This document shows positions 9,212-18,373 of a DNA stretch of 64,000 nucleotides, piece by piece. Under the pieces are notes generated by a model. It was not told where the DNA came from, did not search any database, and saw nothing but the letters and a program-made list of their open reading frames with translations. Location of the stretch: the NCBI RefSeq assembly GCF_003722315.1, contig NZ_CP033580.1, positions 2,570,501-2,634,500 of the forward strand, in the 5' to 3' direction. Both the position numbers and the translations under genes were made by a program. The number at the start of each line of letters is the position of its first letter. The stretch's first letter is position 1. Source of the stretch: Thermoanaerobacter ethanolicus JW 200. Its GTDB lineage: Bacteria; Bacillota; Thermoanaerobacteria; Thermoanaerobacterales; Thermoanaerobacteraceae.

Positions 9212-10624
9212 ATGGACTCGAAAGATATGCAGAGACTGCAGACAACTCAACAAAGAGGCTATCCGTTGAATAGAGAAATGGAATTTCAAAAGACAACGGA
9301 AGTGCATAGTATATCATCGGCGTCGGAAGATGGAAGAAACGAAGTACAAAGATATACCAGCAAGATGCTTGAAATGATAGTAGAACGAAGGAACATGGAA
9401 GCAGCATACAAGCGCGTTGTTGCAAATAAAGGAAGCCATGGAGTCGATGGGATGGAAGTAGATGAACTTCTACCGTATCTCAAAGAAAACTGGGCAACCA
9501 TAAAACAACAACTGCTGGAGGGGAAATACAAACCACAACCAGTGCGAAGAGTAGAAATTCCCAAACCAGATGGAGGAGTAAGACTACTAGGAATACCTAC
9601 AGTACTAGACAGACTAATACAACAAGCAATAGCCCAAATACTAAATAAAGTCTACAACCATACATTTTCAGATAGCAGTTATGGATTCAGACCAGGACGC
9701 AGTGCAAAAGACGCAATAAAAGCCGCAGAAGCATACATAAATGAAGGATACACGTGGGTTGTAGATATGGACTTAGAAAAGTTCTTTGACAGAGTAAACC
9801 ACGACATAATAATGTCCAAACTAGAAAAGCGGATAGGAGATAAAAGGGTACTAAAGTTAATACGAAGATACCTAGAATCAGGAGTAATGATAAACGGAAT
9901 CAAAGTATCAACAGAAGAAGGGACACCCCAAGGAGGGCCATTAAGTCCCCTATTAGCAAACATAATGTTGGACGAACTAGACAAAGAACTTGAGAAACGA
10001 GGGCATAAATTCTGCCGATATGCAGATGACTGCAACATATATGTAAAAAGCAGGTCTGCAGGAAACAGAGTAATGAAGAGCATAAAGAAGTTCATAGAAA
10101 GCAAATTAAAACTAAAAGTCAACGAAGCAAAAAGTGCTGTAGATAGACCATGGAGAAGAAAATTTCTTGGATTTTCATTCTATACAAAAGAAAACGAAGT
10201 AAGAATAAGAATCCATGAAAAATCCATCAAAAGGTTTAAGGAAAAAGTAAGAGAAATAACCAATCGGAACAAGGGAATAAGCATGGAAAACAGAATAAAA
10301 AGACTAAATCAAATAACAACAGGATGGGTCAACTATTTTGGATTAGCAGACGCGAAAAGCATAATGAAAACCCTTGACGAATGGATAAGGCGAAGACTAA
10401 GGGCATGTATATGGAAACAATGGAAGAAGATAAAAACGAAGCATGATAACTTAGTAAAACTAGGAGTAGAAGAACAAAAAGCCTGGGAATACGCCAATAC
10501 AAGGAAAGGCTACTGGAGAATATCCAATAGCCCAATCCTAAATAAGACTCTTACAAATAAATACTTTGAAAGCATAGGTTATAAGAGTTTATCCCAAAGA
10601 TATCTAATTGTACACAATTCCTAA
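9212..10624 (+). CDS. Group IIC intron reverse transcriptase/maturase, copy 1
   Basis: The 470-residue intron-encoded protein copies intron RNA into DNA and helps it splice. RT motifs run from about residue 60. They include VDMDLEKFFDRVNHD (residue 184 on), GTPQGGPLSPLLANI (about 237) and the active-site box YADD at 270-273. After residue 330 comes the X/maturase domain (RIKRLNQITTGWVNYFGLAD). No C-terminal HNH endonuclease is present, as usual for class C. A TTAGGAGG site lies about 12 bases before the ATG. The TAA stop sits directly before domain V. The protein appears identical to copy 2. Confidence 0.95.
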   Translation: MDSKDMQRLQTTQQRGYPLNREMEFQKTTEVHSISSASEDGRNEVQRYTSKMLEMIVERRNMEAAYKRVVANKGSHGVDGMEVDELLPYLKENWATIKQQLLEGKYKPQPVRRVEIPKPDGGVRLLGIPTVLDRLIQQAIAQILNKVYNHTFSDSSYGFRPGRSAKDAIKAAEAYINEGYTWVVDMDLEKFFDRVNHDIIMSKLEKRIGDKRVLKLIRRYLESGVMINGIKVSTEEGTPQGGPLSPLLANIMLDELDKELEKRGHKFCRYADDCNIYVKSRSAGNRVMKSIKKFIESKLKLKVNEAKSAVDRPWRRKFLGFSFYTKENEVRIRIHEKSIKRFKEKVREITNRNKGISMENRIKRLNQITTGWVNYFGLADAKSIMKTLDEWIRRRLRACIWKQWKKIKTKHDNLVKLGVEEQKAWEYANTRKGYWRISNSPILNKTLTNKYFESIGYKSLSQRYLIVHNS

Positions 10625-10625
10625 T

Positions 10626-10703
10626 GAACCGCCGTATACCGAACGGTACGTACGGTGGTGTGAGAGGACGCTGAATAAAATAATTATTCAGCTCCTACTC
10701 GAT
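10626..10703 (+). ncRNA. Group II intron domains V and VI, copy 1
   Basis: Domain V folds from AACCGCCGTA and TACGGTGGTG around the ACCGAACGGT loop region (about 10626-10660). Domain VI pairs GCTGAATAA with TTATTCAGC (about 10671-10692) and ends CTCCTACTCGAT. This is the catalytic core and branch-point helix. The antisense strand of domain VI also encodes the last residues and stop codon of HisIE. Confidence 0.85.
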
Positions 10704-11352
10704 TCTCTTTATGTTCTTCTTTAAATTCCTTTGGCTTATAATACCTTCTACCAAGCTCACCGTATACATCCTCGAGCTTTATACCTTTGTCAACTAACAA
10801 AACTATTAAATGATAAAGTAAATCTGAAACCTCATACACTATCTCTTCTTTGGAGTCATTTTTGGAAGCTATCACTACCTCCGTAGTTTCTTCGCCAATT
10901 TTCTTTAAAATCTTATCTATGCCTTTTTCAAACAAATAATTAGTATAAGACCCTTCTGCCGGGTTTGTCTTTCTATCTTTTACCCGTTCATATAGCATTT
11001 TAAGTATTTCCATGTCATAATTTTCAACTTCACCTAAAAAGCTTCTATAAAAACAGCTTACATTCCCTGTATGGCATGCCGGCCCTTTTGGCTCCACCTC
11101 AATTAGCAAAGCATCTCCATCGCAGTCATAAAATATGTTTTTTATCTTTTGGGTATTACCTGAAGTTTCCCCTTTATGCCAAATTTCCTTTCTACTTCTG
11201 CTAAAAAAATAAGTTTCTCCCTTTTCCAAGCTTAATTTTAAACTTTCCTCATTCATATAAGCCAACATTAATACTTGTTTTGTGTTGTAGTCTTGCACAA
11301 TCGCAGGAATAAGTCCTTTTCCATCAAACTTTAATTCCTCTATATCAATCAT
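10684..11352 (-). CDS. hisIE: Bifunctional phosphoribosyl-AMP cyclohydrolase / phosphoribosyl-ATP diphosphatase
   Basis: HisIE carries out steps two and three of histidine synthesis. The N-terminal cyclohydrolase domain (about 1-110) shows the metal/Cys motifs [20 protein letters not shown] and NVSCFYR. The C-terminal pyrophosphatase domain shows [13 protein letters not shown]. It is the last gene of the operon. The final residues NRVGAE and the TAA stop are encoded by the antisense strand of the group II intron (10684-10703). Removing the intron and the IS would make the protein end in KERKK followed by TAG, 219 instead of 222 residues. The change is confined to the extreme tail, so the enzyme is probably active. 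Confidence 0.95.
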   Translation of the reverse strand: MIDIEELKFDGKGLIPAIVQDYNTKQVLMLAYMNEESLKLSLEKGETYFFSRSRKEIWHKGETSGNTQKIKNIFYDCDGDALLIEVEPKGPACHTGNVSCFYRSFLGEVENYDMEILKMLYERVKDRKTNPAEGSYTNYLFEKGIDKILKKIGEETTEVVIASKNDSKEEIVYEVSDLLYHLIVLLVDKGIKLEDVYGELGRRYYKPKEFKEEHKENRVGAE

Positions 11353-11374
11353 TCTCTACATCCTTTCGATAAAT

Positions 11375-12136
11375 TTAAATTCTCACTGGTATACCTTCTT
11401 CTTTTAAATATCTTTTAACTTCTTTTATTTCCAACTCCCTGTAATGAAACACAGAAGCCGCTAACGCAGCATCAGCTTTGCCTTCAGTAAAAACCTCTTT
11501 AAAATGCTCTTTATTTCTTGCACCTCCAGAAGCTATAACGGGGATATTGACAGCTTCACTTACCATTCTTGTAAGCTCTATATCATACCCATCTTTAGTA
11601 CCGTCTTTATCCATACTTGTAAGAAGTATTTCTCCTGCTCCTAAAGACTCTACTTTTTTAGCCCACTCAATCACATCAAGCCCTGTGTTTACCCTTCCGC
11701 CGTTTATATACACATCAAAGCCCGAGCCATCACTTCGCCTCTTGGCATCAATTGCTACAACCACACATTGGCTTCCAAAACGTACAGCGGCCTGACGAAT
11801 AAGAGTTGGTTGTTTCACAGCTTGGGTATTTATTGAAACCTTATCAGCCCCTGCTCTTAGAATATCTTTTATATCGTCAAGGTCTGAAATTCCACCACCA
11901 ACAGTTAAAGGAATAAATACTTTTTCAGAAGTCCTTTTTACAACTTCTATCATTATTTTTCGTTTTTCATAAGAAGCAGTAATGTCCAAGAATACAAGCT
12001 CATCTGCTCCTAATTCATTGTACTCTGATGCTATCTGGACAGGGTCTCCCGCATCTTTTAAATTTAAAAAGTTAACTCCTTTTACTACCCTGCCGTCTTT
12101 CACATCTAAACAAGGAATTATTCTTTTTGCAAGCAT
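11375..12136 (-). CDS. hisF: Imidazole glycerol phosphate synthase, cyclase subunit
   Basis: HisF joins with HisH to turn PRFAR plus ammonia into imidazole glycerol phosphate and AICAR. The start [20 protein letters not shown] contains the catalytic Asp, and the second half-barrel has [15 protein letters not shown] with the second catalytic Asp. The 253-residue length is normal. The gene begins one base after the hisA stop, consistent with coupled translation. Confidence 0.97.
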   Translation of the reverse strand: MLAKRIIPCLDVKDGRVVKGVNFLNLKDAGDPVQIASEYNELGADELVFLDITASYEKRKIMIEVVKRTSEKVFIPLTVGGGISDLDDIKDILRAGADKVSINTQAVKQPTLIRQAAVRFGSQCVVVAIDAKRRSDGSGFDVYINGGRVNTGLDVIEWAKKVESLGAGEILLTSMDKDGTKDGYDIELTRMVSEAVNIPVIASGGARNKEHFKEVFTEGKADAALAASVFHYRELEIKEVKRYLKEEGIPVRI

Positions 12137-12844
12137 TTATATTACCTCCAAAGCACTTTTAAAGTTTATTTTTCCAATATATAAGGCTTTTCCAATTATC
12201 GCACCATATGCTCCCATCTCTTTAAGCTTTTTTAAATCCTCAATTGAGGATATTCCTCCTGATGCTATCACTTGAACACCTGTTTTTAAAATATTTTCTA
12301 AAGCTTTAAAATTTGGTCCATTAAGAGTTCCATCTTTAGAAATATCAGTGAAAATTATCGTTTTTACTCCTATTTCTTTCATTTTTTTAGCTAACTCCAT
12401 ATCTTTTATTTTAGTCTTTTCAAGCCATCCACTTACGGCAACTTCTCCATTCTTTGAATCTATACCCACTATCGTCCTTTCTCCGTAATTGGAAAGGGAA
12501 TAAAGAAGAAGGTCTTTGTCATATATTGCCGCCGAACCTAAAATTACATACTTAACACCTGCAGAAAAAAGATAATCGATAGTTTCTCTATTCCTTATTC
12601 CTCCACCTACTTCTATCTCGGCTTTACAGTTTTTTATAATCTGTTCAATGACCTTACCATTTACCAAATGACCTTGTTTTGCACCATCTAAATCTACCAC
12701 ATGAATTCTCTTTGCTCCTAATTCCTCCCACATTTTAGCTACGTCAACGGGATTTTCATAATAAACCTCTTTGGTATTAAAATCTCCTTTTGTAAGCCTT
12801 ACACATTTTCCTTCCATGATATCAATTGCAGGTATTAAAATCAT
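12137..12844 (-). CDS. hisA: ProFAR isomerase
   Basis: HisA is the (beta-alpha)8-barrel isomerase that acts on ProFAR just before HisHF. The start [20 protein letters not shown] and the segment [16 protein letters not shown] carry the two catalytic aspartates and phosphate-binding loops. At 235 residues the length is normal. Its ATG overlaps the hisH stop by four bases (ATGA). Confidence 0.97.
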   Translation of the reverse strand: MILIPAIDIMEGKCVRLTKGDFNTKEVYYENPVDVAKMWEELGAKRIHVVDLDGAKQGHLVNGKVIEQIIKNCKAEIEVGGGIRNRETIDYLFSAGVKYVILGSAAIYDKDLLLYSLSNYGERTIVGIDSKNGEVAVSGWLEKTKIKDMELAKKMKEIGVKTIIFTDISKDGTLNGPNFKALENILKTGVQVIASGGISSIEDLKKLKEMGAYGAIIGKALYIGKINFKSALEVI

Positions 12845-13446
12845 TTTGCCATCTCTCCAAAATTCTTTAAGATTTTAAGTCCCACTTTTCCGCTCTTCTC
12901 AGGATGGAATTGACAAGAAAAAACATTGTCTTTAATTATAACTGCAGGAATCTGAACACCATAATCAGTCACTGCATACACATATTTCTCCTCATTGTTG
13001 GCTATATAATAAGAATGGACAAAATACGCATAATCTCCATTCTCCACTCCTTTAAGAAGTGGAGTTTCTCTTTTTATTTCAAGACTATTCCATCCCATGT
13101 GAGGAATTTTATTATGCTTTGGAAGTTCTATTACTTGCCCTTTAAAAATCTTAAAGCCCTCAGTTTCTTCTATCTCAAAACCCTTTTCAAATAAAAGCTG
13201 CATCCCCAAACATATCCCAAGAAACAACTTACCTTTGTCAATTTGTCTTTTTATCTCTTCAAACATACCTGTTTTAATGAGAGTATCCATCGCATCAGGA
13301 AAAGCTCCCACTCCAGGAAGAACTAATGCATGAGCCTCTTTTACCGAAGCTACATCTTTTATAATTTTTGCCTCATAGCCTACGTATTCAAATGCTTTTT
13401 CTACACTTCTTAAATTTCCCATTCCATAGTCAATAATCCCTATCAA
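12841..13446 (-). CDS. hisH: Imidazole glycerol phosphate synthase, glutaminase subunit
   Basis: HisH hydrolyses glutamine and passes ammonia to HisF. It is a class I amidotransferase of 201 residues. The nucleophile C79 lies in LFLGICLGMQLLF, and the His-Glu pair is in FHPEKSG near residue 182. The N-terminal IDYGMGNLRSVEKA is typical. Sixty-one bases separate it from hisB, and it overlaps hisA by four bases. Confidence 0.97.
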   Translation of the reverse strand: MIGIIDYGMGNLRSVEKAFEYVGYEAKIIKDVASVKEAHALVLPGVGAFPDAMDTLIKTGMFEEIKRQIDKGKLFLGICLGMQLLFEKGFEIEETEGFKIFKGQVIELPKHNKIPHMGWNSLEIKRETPLLKGVENGDYAYFVHSYYIANNEEKYVYAVTDYGVQIPAVIIKDNVFSCQFHPEKSGKVGLKILKNFGEMAK

Positions 13447-13507
13447 TTTTTCACCGCCTCACTTAAGTTACGTGTAAAGTATATGCAATCTCGCTTAAAC
13501 TGTATCT

Positions 13508-14092
13508 TTATAAAATCCCTTTAGTAGAAGGTATCCCTTCTACCCTTTCATCTATCTTTAGCGCTTCATCAAGAGCCCTCCCCAGTGCTTTAAAAGTTGC
13601 CTCTATAATGTGATGACTGTTACCGCCGTGCAAAAGTTCTACATGCAGTGTAATGCCAAAGTTGTAAGCAAAGGCTCTCAAAAATTCCTCCACATTTTCC
13701 GTTTCAAAATTTCCAACTTTTTCAGCTTTTAAAGGCAAATCACAGTATAAAAAAGGCCTTCCACTTATGTCTACAGAAACTCTCACTAAGGCTTCGTCCA
13801 TGGGTACATAAAAAGTGCTAAACCTTTTTATAGACTTTTTATCTCCACAAGCCTTTAAAAAAGCATTACCCAATACAATACCTACGTCTTCAACAGTGTG
13901 ATGAGTGTCTACCTCTAAATCTCCTTTTGCCACCACTTTTAAATCAAAAAGTCCATGCCTGGCAAATAAAGAAAGCATGTGGTCAAAAAAACCTATTCCT
14001 GTAGCTATGTCATAATTTCCTTTTCCGTCAATATTAAGTTCAACGTATATATCCGTCTCTTTAGTTTTTCTTTTAACTTCCGCCTTCCTCAT
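13508..14092 (-). CDS. hisB: Imidazoleglycerol-phosphate dehydratase
   Basis: HisB dehydrates imidazole glycerol phosphate to imidazole acetol phosphate. The 194-residue single-domain form is present, without the phosphatase domain found in enterobacteria. Metal-binding motifs are GFFDHMLSLFARHG, DTHHTVEDVG and LLHGGNSHHIIEA. It overlaps hisC by four bases. No histidinol-phosphatase gene is seen in this operon, so that step must be encoded elsewhere. Confidence 0.97.
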   Translation of the reverse strand: MRKAEVKRKTKETDIYVELNIDGKGNYDIATGIGFFDHMLSLFARHGLFDLKVVAKGDLEVDTHHTVEDVGIVLGNAFLKACGDKKSIKRFSTFYVPMDEALVRVSVDISGRPFLYCDLPLKAEKVGNFETENVEEFLRAFAYNFGITLHVELLHGGNSHHIIEATFKALGRALDEALKIDERVEGIPSTKGIL

Positions 14093-15144
14093 AGCAATAA
14101 CTCCTTTAACCCATTTATTAAATAATCATTAGCCTCGCAACTACTCACTGTTATCCTTAAAGCTCCTTCAAGCCCTTCTACCTTTGAAAAATCCCTCACC
14201 AAAATTCCTTGTTCTAAAAGTCCTTTGTATACATAACCTGCATCTTTAAATTTTACCAATATAAAATTCGTTTTTGAGGGATAAACTTTAACGCCAGGAA
14301 TTTTGCCTAGCTCTTTTATAAGACGCTCTCTTTCTTCTAAAATGTAGTTAATTCTTTCTTTTAAAACACCTGTCCTTAAAACCTTCAAAGCTATTACCTG
14401 AGATAAAGAGTTAATGTTATAAGGTGATTTCACAAGGTTTAAATACTTTAAAATATTCTCGTTAGCTACAGCATATCCTACTCTCAAACCGGCAAGTCCA
14501 AAAGCCTTAGATAAGGTCCTTAAAACAATCAAGTTTTCAAATTCATTTATAGCATCTACAATTGTATTACCATAAAACTCAAAATAAGCTTCGTCAACAA
14601 CTACAATTCCATTGCTCTTTTGTATTATTTTAATTATATCTTCTCTTTCTATAACACTTCCTGTTGGGTTATTAGGGTTACACAAAAACACTAATTTAGG
14701 CCGATATTTTTCTATAACTTCCGTGAAACTCCCCACATCATAAGTATAATCTTCTTTTAATTTTACACGTATTTCAATGGCTCCTGCAATTTTGCTATAT
14801 ACACTGTACATAGCAAAAGAAGGATGAGGATATGCTACCACATCACCTTTGTTTATGAAAGCCAGCATAATAAGGTGGATTATCTCATCCGAGCCATTTC
14901 CCACAAATATGTTTGTAGGCACTACTCCACAATATCGTGCCAATTCTTCTTTTAACTTTTCTGCAGTAGGGTCTGGATATACATTTACTTGAGAAGATTT
15001 TACAATCTCTTGAATATTTTTTATCACTTCTTCAGGAAGTTCAAAAGGCGTTTCATTTGCATCCATCTTATATCTGTAGGGAATACTGTGCACTTCATAA
15101 TTTTTAAATCCCTTAATTTCTTCTCTCACCAAATTCTCAATCAT
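14089..15144 (-). CDS. hisC: Histidinol-phosphate aminotransferase
   Basis: HisC transfers an amino group from glutamate to imidazole acetol phosphate. It is a fold type I PLP enzyme of 351 residues. Visible signatures are KMDANETPFELPE near the N-terminus, the FLCNPNNPTGS loop, VVDEAYFEFYG, and the PLP lysine in LRTLSKAFGLAGLRVGYA. It sits one base downstream of hisD and overlaps hisB. Confidence 0.96.
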   Translation of the reverse strand: MIENLVREEIKGFKNYEVHSIPYRYKMDANETPFELPEEVIKNIQEIVKSSQVNVYPDPTAEKLKEELARYCGVVPTNIFVGNGSDEIIHLIMLAFINKGDVVAYPHPSFAMYSVYSKIAGAIEIRVKLKEDYTYDVGSFTEVIEKYRPKLVFLCNPNNPTGSVIEREDIIKIIQKSNGIVVVDEAYFEFYGNTIVDAINEFENLIVLRTLSKAFGLAGLRVGYAVANENILKYLNLVKSPYNINSLSQVIALKVLRTGVLKERINYILEERERLIKELGKIPGVKVYPSKTNFILVKFKDAGYVYKGLLEQGILVRDFSKVEGLEGALRITVSSCEANDYLINGLKELLL

Positions 15145-15145
15145 T

Positions 15146-16429
15146 TTAAAACCTCACTTTTATAGAATTAGCATGAGCGGTAAGCCCTTCTGAATTTGCT
15201 AAAGTTATTACATCCTCTTTTACCTCTCTCAAAGAATCCTTAGAATAATAGAGAATATTCATCTTTTTGATAAAGTCCGTCACAGAAAGAGGCGAGAAAA
15301 ACCTTGCTGTTCCACTAGTAGGAAGCACATGGTTAGGGCCAGCAAGGTAGTCCCCTAAGGGTTCTGGAGAATATTCTCCCACAAAGACTGCTCCTGCATT
15401 CTTGACTTCACCAATTATTTCAAAGGCATTGGAAATGTTAAGCTCTAAATGCTCTGGAGCTATGTCGTTTGCAATACCAATTGCTTCTTGTAAATCATTT
15501 ACAACAATTATCGCACCAAAATTTTTTAATGACTCTTCAATTATTTCTTTCCTTTCAAGATATTCCATTTGCCTTTCAATTTCTATTTTTACTTGTTGTG
15601 CAACCTCCAAAGATGTTGTGACAAGTATTGAAGATGCCATTGCATCGTGTTCTGCCTGTGACAACAGATCCGCCGCCACATATTTAGGATTAGCGCTCTC
15701 ATCTGCTATTACCAAAACTTCACTGGGGCCTGCCACCATATCAATATCCACATGTCCGTAAAGGGCTCTTTTAGCCATTGCGACAAAAATATTTCCCGGG
15801 CCAACTATTTTATCCACCTTAGGTATTGACTCTGTACCAAAGGCCAAGGCTGCAACAGCCTGTGCGCCTCCAACTTTATATATATCCTCTATTCCTATCT
15901 TGTCTGCAGCCACTAACACATAAGGGTTTATTCCCTTCTTACCAGCCGGAGAAACCATCACTATTTTCTCTACACCAGCCACCTTTGCAGGTATTCCATT
16001 CATCAAAACTGAAGAAGGATATGCAGCAGTTCCCCCCGGCACATAAATCCCAACTTGAGAAAGAGGTCTTACTATCTGCCCATAAACTATACCTTCTTTA
16101 AAATCCATCCATGTAGACTGTTTTTGCTTTTCATGAAATTCTGTTATGTTTTTGATAGCTTTGTCAATCGCTTTTAAAAATTCTCCTTCCACTTCTTTAT
16201 AAGCATTTTTTATTTCCTCTTTCGTAACTTTTACAGTACTTTTGTCAAGATTTATTCCGTCAAACATGTAAGTATACTCAAACAAAGCCTTGTCTTTTCT
16301 CTCTCTTACGTTTGAAATTATTTCTTCCACTTTTTTTGCTATTTCTTTATTCTCTAATTTACTTCTGTTGTGAAGCTTTTGTAAAATACCATTGTCAATT
16401 CCCTTTCGAAAATCAAATATCTCAATCAT
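15146..16429 (-). CDS. hisD: Histidinol dehydrogenase
   Basis: HisD oxidises histidinol twice with NAD to give histidine, the last step of the pathway. The 427-residue protein shows GQIVRPLSQVGIYVPGGTA, KVDKIVGPGNIFVAMAK, VAGPSEVLVIAD with a nearby AEHD zinc ligand, and EHLELNI. I place the start at the ATG at 16429 because AAGGAGGTTTAA precedes it. A frame start nine codons upstream would lie inside hisG and lacks such a site. Confidence 0.97.
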   Translation of the reverse strand: MIEIFDFRKGIDNGILQKLHNRSKLENKEIAKKVEEIISNVRERKDKALFEYTYMFDGINLDKSTVKVTKEEIKNAYKEVEGEFLKAIDKAIKNITEFHEKQKQSTWMDFKEGIVYGQIVRPLSQVGIYVPGGTAAYPSSVLMNGIPAKVAGVEKIVMVSPAGKKGINPYVLVAADKIGIEDIYKVGGAQAVAALAFGTESIPKVDKIVGPGNIFVAMAKRALYGHVDIDMVAGPSEVLVIADESANPKYVAADLLSQAEHDAMASSILVTTSLEVAQQVKIEIERQMEYLERKEIIEESLKNFGAIIVVNDLQEAIGIANDIAPEHLELNISNAFEIIGEVKNAGAVFVGEYSPEPLGDYLAGPNHVLPTSGTARFFSPLSVTDFIKKMNILYYSKDSLREVKEDVITLANSEGLTAHANSIKVRF

Positions 16430-16430
16430 T

Positions 16431-17072
16431 TTAAACCTCCTTAAAAGTTTCCACAACCTCTTTTAATTTTATAATTATCTCTTTTATTCTCTGGCTTTTA
16501 GTTTTAAGACTGGCTTTATTCACTATCAATCTCGCACTGGAAGGAAAAATTTCTTCAATGACTATAAGACCATTTTCTCTTAAAGTATTGCCTGTCTCTA
16601 CAATGTCTACAATTACCTCTGACAGCCCCACAATAGGAGCAAGCTCCACAGAACCATTCAGCTTAATTATTTCTACATTTTCTCCCTTTTGCCTGAAAAA
16701 TTCTTCTGCAATATTGGGAAACTTTGTTGCAACTCTTTTATTAGTAAGAAAACTGTCCTTTGCCTCTTTAGGCCCCGCAACCACCATTTTACAAAAACCA
16801 AATTTTAAATCTAAAACTTCATAGCAATCTTTTTTTTGCTCTAAGAGAATATCTTTTCCACAAATCCCCAAATCAGCTGCCCCGTGTTCTACATATGTGG
16901 GCACATCCATCGGCTTTACCAACATAAACTTCATTAAATTTTTATGGTCATTAACAACAAGTTTTCGAGAAATATCTTTTAAAATATTCTCAGCAATTCC
17001 TGCCTTTTCAAACAAAGTTATAGCACTATCTGCCATTCTACCTTTTGGCAGTGCAATAGAAATATTTTCCAT
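16431..17072 (-). CDS. hisG: ATP phosphoribosyltransferase, short catalytic form
   Basis: HisG starts the pathway by joining ATP and PRPP and is the usual target of feedback control. At 213 residues it is the short form that lacks the C-terminal regulatory domain and needs HisZ. The typical motifs IALPKGRMADSAITLFEKAG, GAADLGICGKDIL and VDIVETGNTLRENGL are present. It starts one base after the hisZ stop, and its own end overlaps the ribosome site of hisD. Confidence 0.97.
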   Translation of the reverse strand: MENISIALPKGRMADSAITLFEKAGIAENILKDISRKLVVNDHKNLMKFMLVKPMDVPTYVEHGAADLGICGKDILLEQKKDCYEVLDLKFGFCKMVVAGPKEAKDSFLTNKRVATKFPNIAEEFFRQKGENVEIIKLNGSVELAPIVGLSEVIVDIVETGNTLRENGLIVIEEIFPSSARLIVNKASLKTKSQRIKEIIIKLKEVVETFKEV

Positions 17073-17073
17073 A

Positions 17074-18216
17074 TTATTCCTCCATATCTATAATTTCGTC
17101 AAAGCTATTTTCATCAACATGCTTCGCTTTTTCATAGCTATACATCTCTACAATTTTTCCCTCACCTCTTAACAAAGTGGCTTTCTTGTAAGCATTACTT
17201 CTTAAGTTTTCCTTGTATTTTATTAAAACTCTCCAGGATTTATCAATAATATCTTTTTTCTGTTTTTGAAGTGCTAACATTGACCTTTCCACACTTATAG
17301 CAAAACCTGTCGCCGGAATGTGCTCTCCAAAAATCCCTAAAAGACCATCATACCTTCCTCCGGTACATATAGCATAACCAATCCCTTTAACAAAACACCT
17401 GAATATGATACCAGTATAATAATTAAGATTTTGCACCATTCCTAAGTCAAAACTTATATACTCTTCCATACCAAAATCTTTTAATATTCTATATACTCTT
17501 TCAAGGTAATCTATCGTTTCACCTAGTTTAGGAGTATCATAAAGCTCTTTTGCTCTTTTAAGCACTTCTTCGCCACCAAATAAAAGAGGAAGTTCACTTA
17601 AAAACTTTGCTTTTTTGCCCCTAATTCCTTTATCATTTATGAATTCTTCTATCGCAGATTGATTTTTCTGTTGCAAAAACTCTCTTAAAAGGTTTATTTC
17701 TTCATTTTGTAGCTCTAAATCTTCCACTACTCTTTTAAAAAATTCCACCTGTCCCACGTCCACTTTAAAGTCCTCTATTCCAATACTTTTTAAAGCCTCT
17801 ATCGCAACTGCTATTATCTCTGCATCAGATTCTTCATGGTTTGTACCTATAAGTTCAATCCCTGCCTGAGTAAACTCTCTCATTTTTCCTACCTGGGGAT
17901 CATCATAGCGATAGACATTAGCGACATAGCATAACTTAAGTGGGAAACTACCTTTTAACTTTGTAGACACAATTCTCGCTATTTGAGTAGTCACATCTGG
18001 CCTTAAAGCTAATATATTTCCCTTTTTATCGAAAAATCTGTACAAATTGTTTTCATCAAACAAAACAGAAAAATTATCGTTATATTCAAAAGTAGGAGGC
18101 ATTATCTCTTGATAGCCAAATTTTATAAAAACCTCTCTAAACTTTTCTTCTATTTTGCGCTTAACTCTATATTCTTCCGGCAAAAAATCTTGTACACCAT
18201 CAGGCAAATATATCAT
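17074..18216 (-). CDS. hisZ: ATP phosphoribosyltransferase regulatory subunit
   Basis: HisZ is a paralogue of histidyl-tRNA synthetase that binds short HisG and confers histidine feedback. Class II synthetase motifs are recognisable (LPDGVQDFLPEEYRVKRKI, ALRPDVTTQIAR, YRYDDPQVGKMREFTQAGIE, GGRYDGL). The anticodon-binding domain of true HisRS is reduced. Placement directly before short hisG supports HisZ rather than HisS. The ATG at 18216 is preceded by GGGGTG, whereas an upstream TTG at 18231 has no site. It is the first gene of the operon, about 64 bases behind the promoter. Confidence 0.93.
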   Translation of the reverse strand: MIYLPDGVQDFLPEEYRVKRKIEEKFREVFIKFGYQEIMPPTFEYNDNFSVLFDENNLYRFFDKKGNILALRPDVTTQIARIVSTKLKGSFPLKLCYVANVYRYDDPQVGKMREFTQAGIELIGTNHEESDAEIIAVAIEALKSIGIEDFKVDVGQVEFFKRVVEDLELQNEEINLLREFLQQKNQSAIEEFINDKGIRGKKAKFLSELPLLFGGEEVLKRAKELYDTPKLGETIDYLERVYRILKDFGMEEYISFDLGMVQNLNYYTGIIFRCFVKGIGYAICTGGRYDGLLGIFGEHIPATGFAISVERSMLALQKQKKDIIDKSWRVLIKYKENLRSNAYKKATLLRGEGKIVEMYSYEKAKHVDENSFDEIIDMEE

Positions 18217-18279
18217 TAAAACACCCCACAATTTACTCTGTCTTTGTAACGTGATAAAGTAATAAACTGTACTTCTTTT

Positions 18280-18308
18280 ATTGTATCCTAATTTTCAATG
18301 TATGTCAA
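18280..18308 (-). promoter_or_regulatory. Sigma-A promoter of the his operon
   Basis: On the minus strand TTGACA (18308-18303) and TACAAT (18285-18280) are separated by 17 bases. The leader to the hisZ ATG is only about 60 bases, and I see no T-box or other riboswitch in it. Confidence 0.75.
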
Positions 18309-18373
18309 GCATAGACAAATAGGCAGAAACGTACTGAATATTATCCTGCTTGCATTGTAAATCCACGCGCAAA

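Larger units (their letters stand above)
8792..10703 (+). mobile_element. Group IIC (bacterial class C) intron, copy 1, complete
   Basis: The intron begins GTGCGCCCGGCATGGG and ends in CTCCTACTCGAT. Both ends are fixed by comparison with the second copy at 51005-52916, because the two sequences diverge exactly outside these points. Length is 1912 bp in both. The 5' RNA part (8792-9211), including TTACCCGGGGAGG, and the domain V sequence before the 3' end closely resemble, as I recall them, the Oceanobacillus iheyensis group IIC ribozyme. The reverse transcriptase gene occupies domain IV. The intron lies behind the duplicated glyA terminator, and its 3' end overlaps the hisIE coding sequence. 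Confidence 0.92.

Noticed and set aside
9679-10122. 147-codon frame antisense to the intron reverse transcriptase, repeated in copy 2
   Set aside because: It repeats only because the intron repeats. It has no ribosome site and mirrors conserved RT motifs.
17074-18216. Histidyl-tRNA synthetase (hisS)
   Set aside because: The protein is synthetase-like but shorter, lacks a full anticodon-binding domain and directly precedes a short hisG, so HisZ is the better call.
18217-18279. T-box leader for the his operon
   Set aside because: The leader is only about 60 bases and shows no T-box sequence or terminator.
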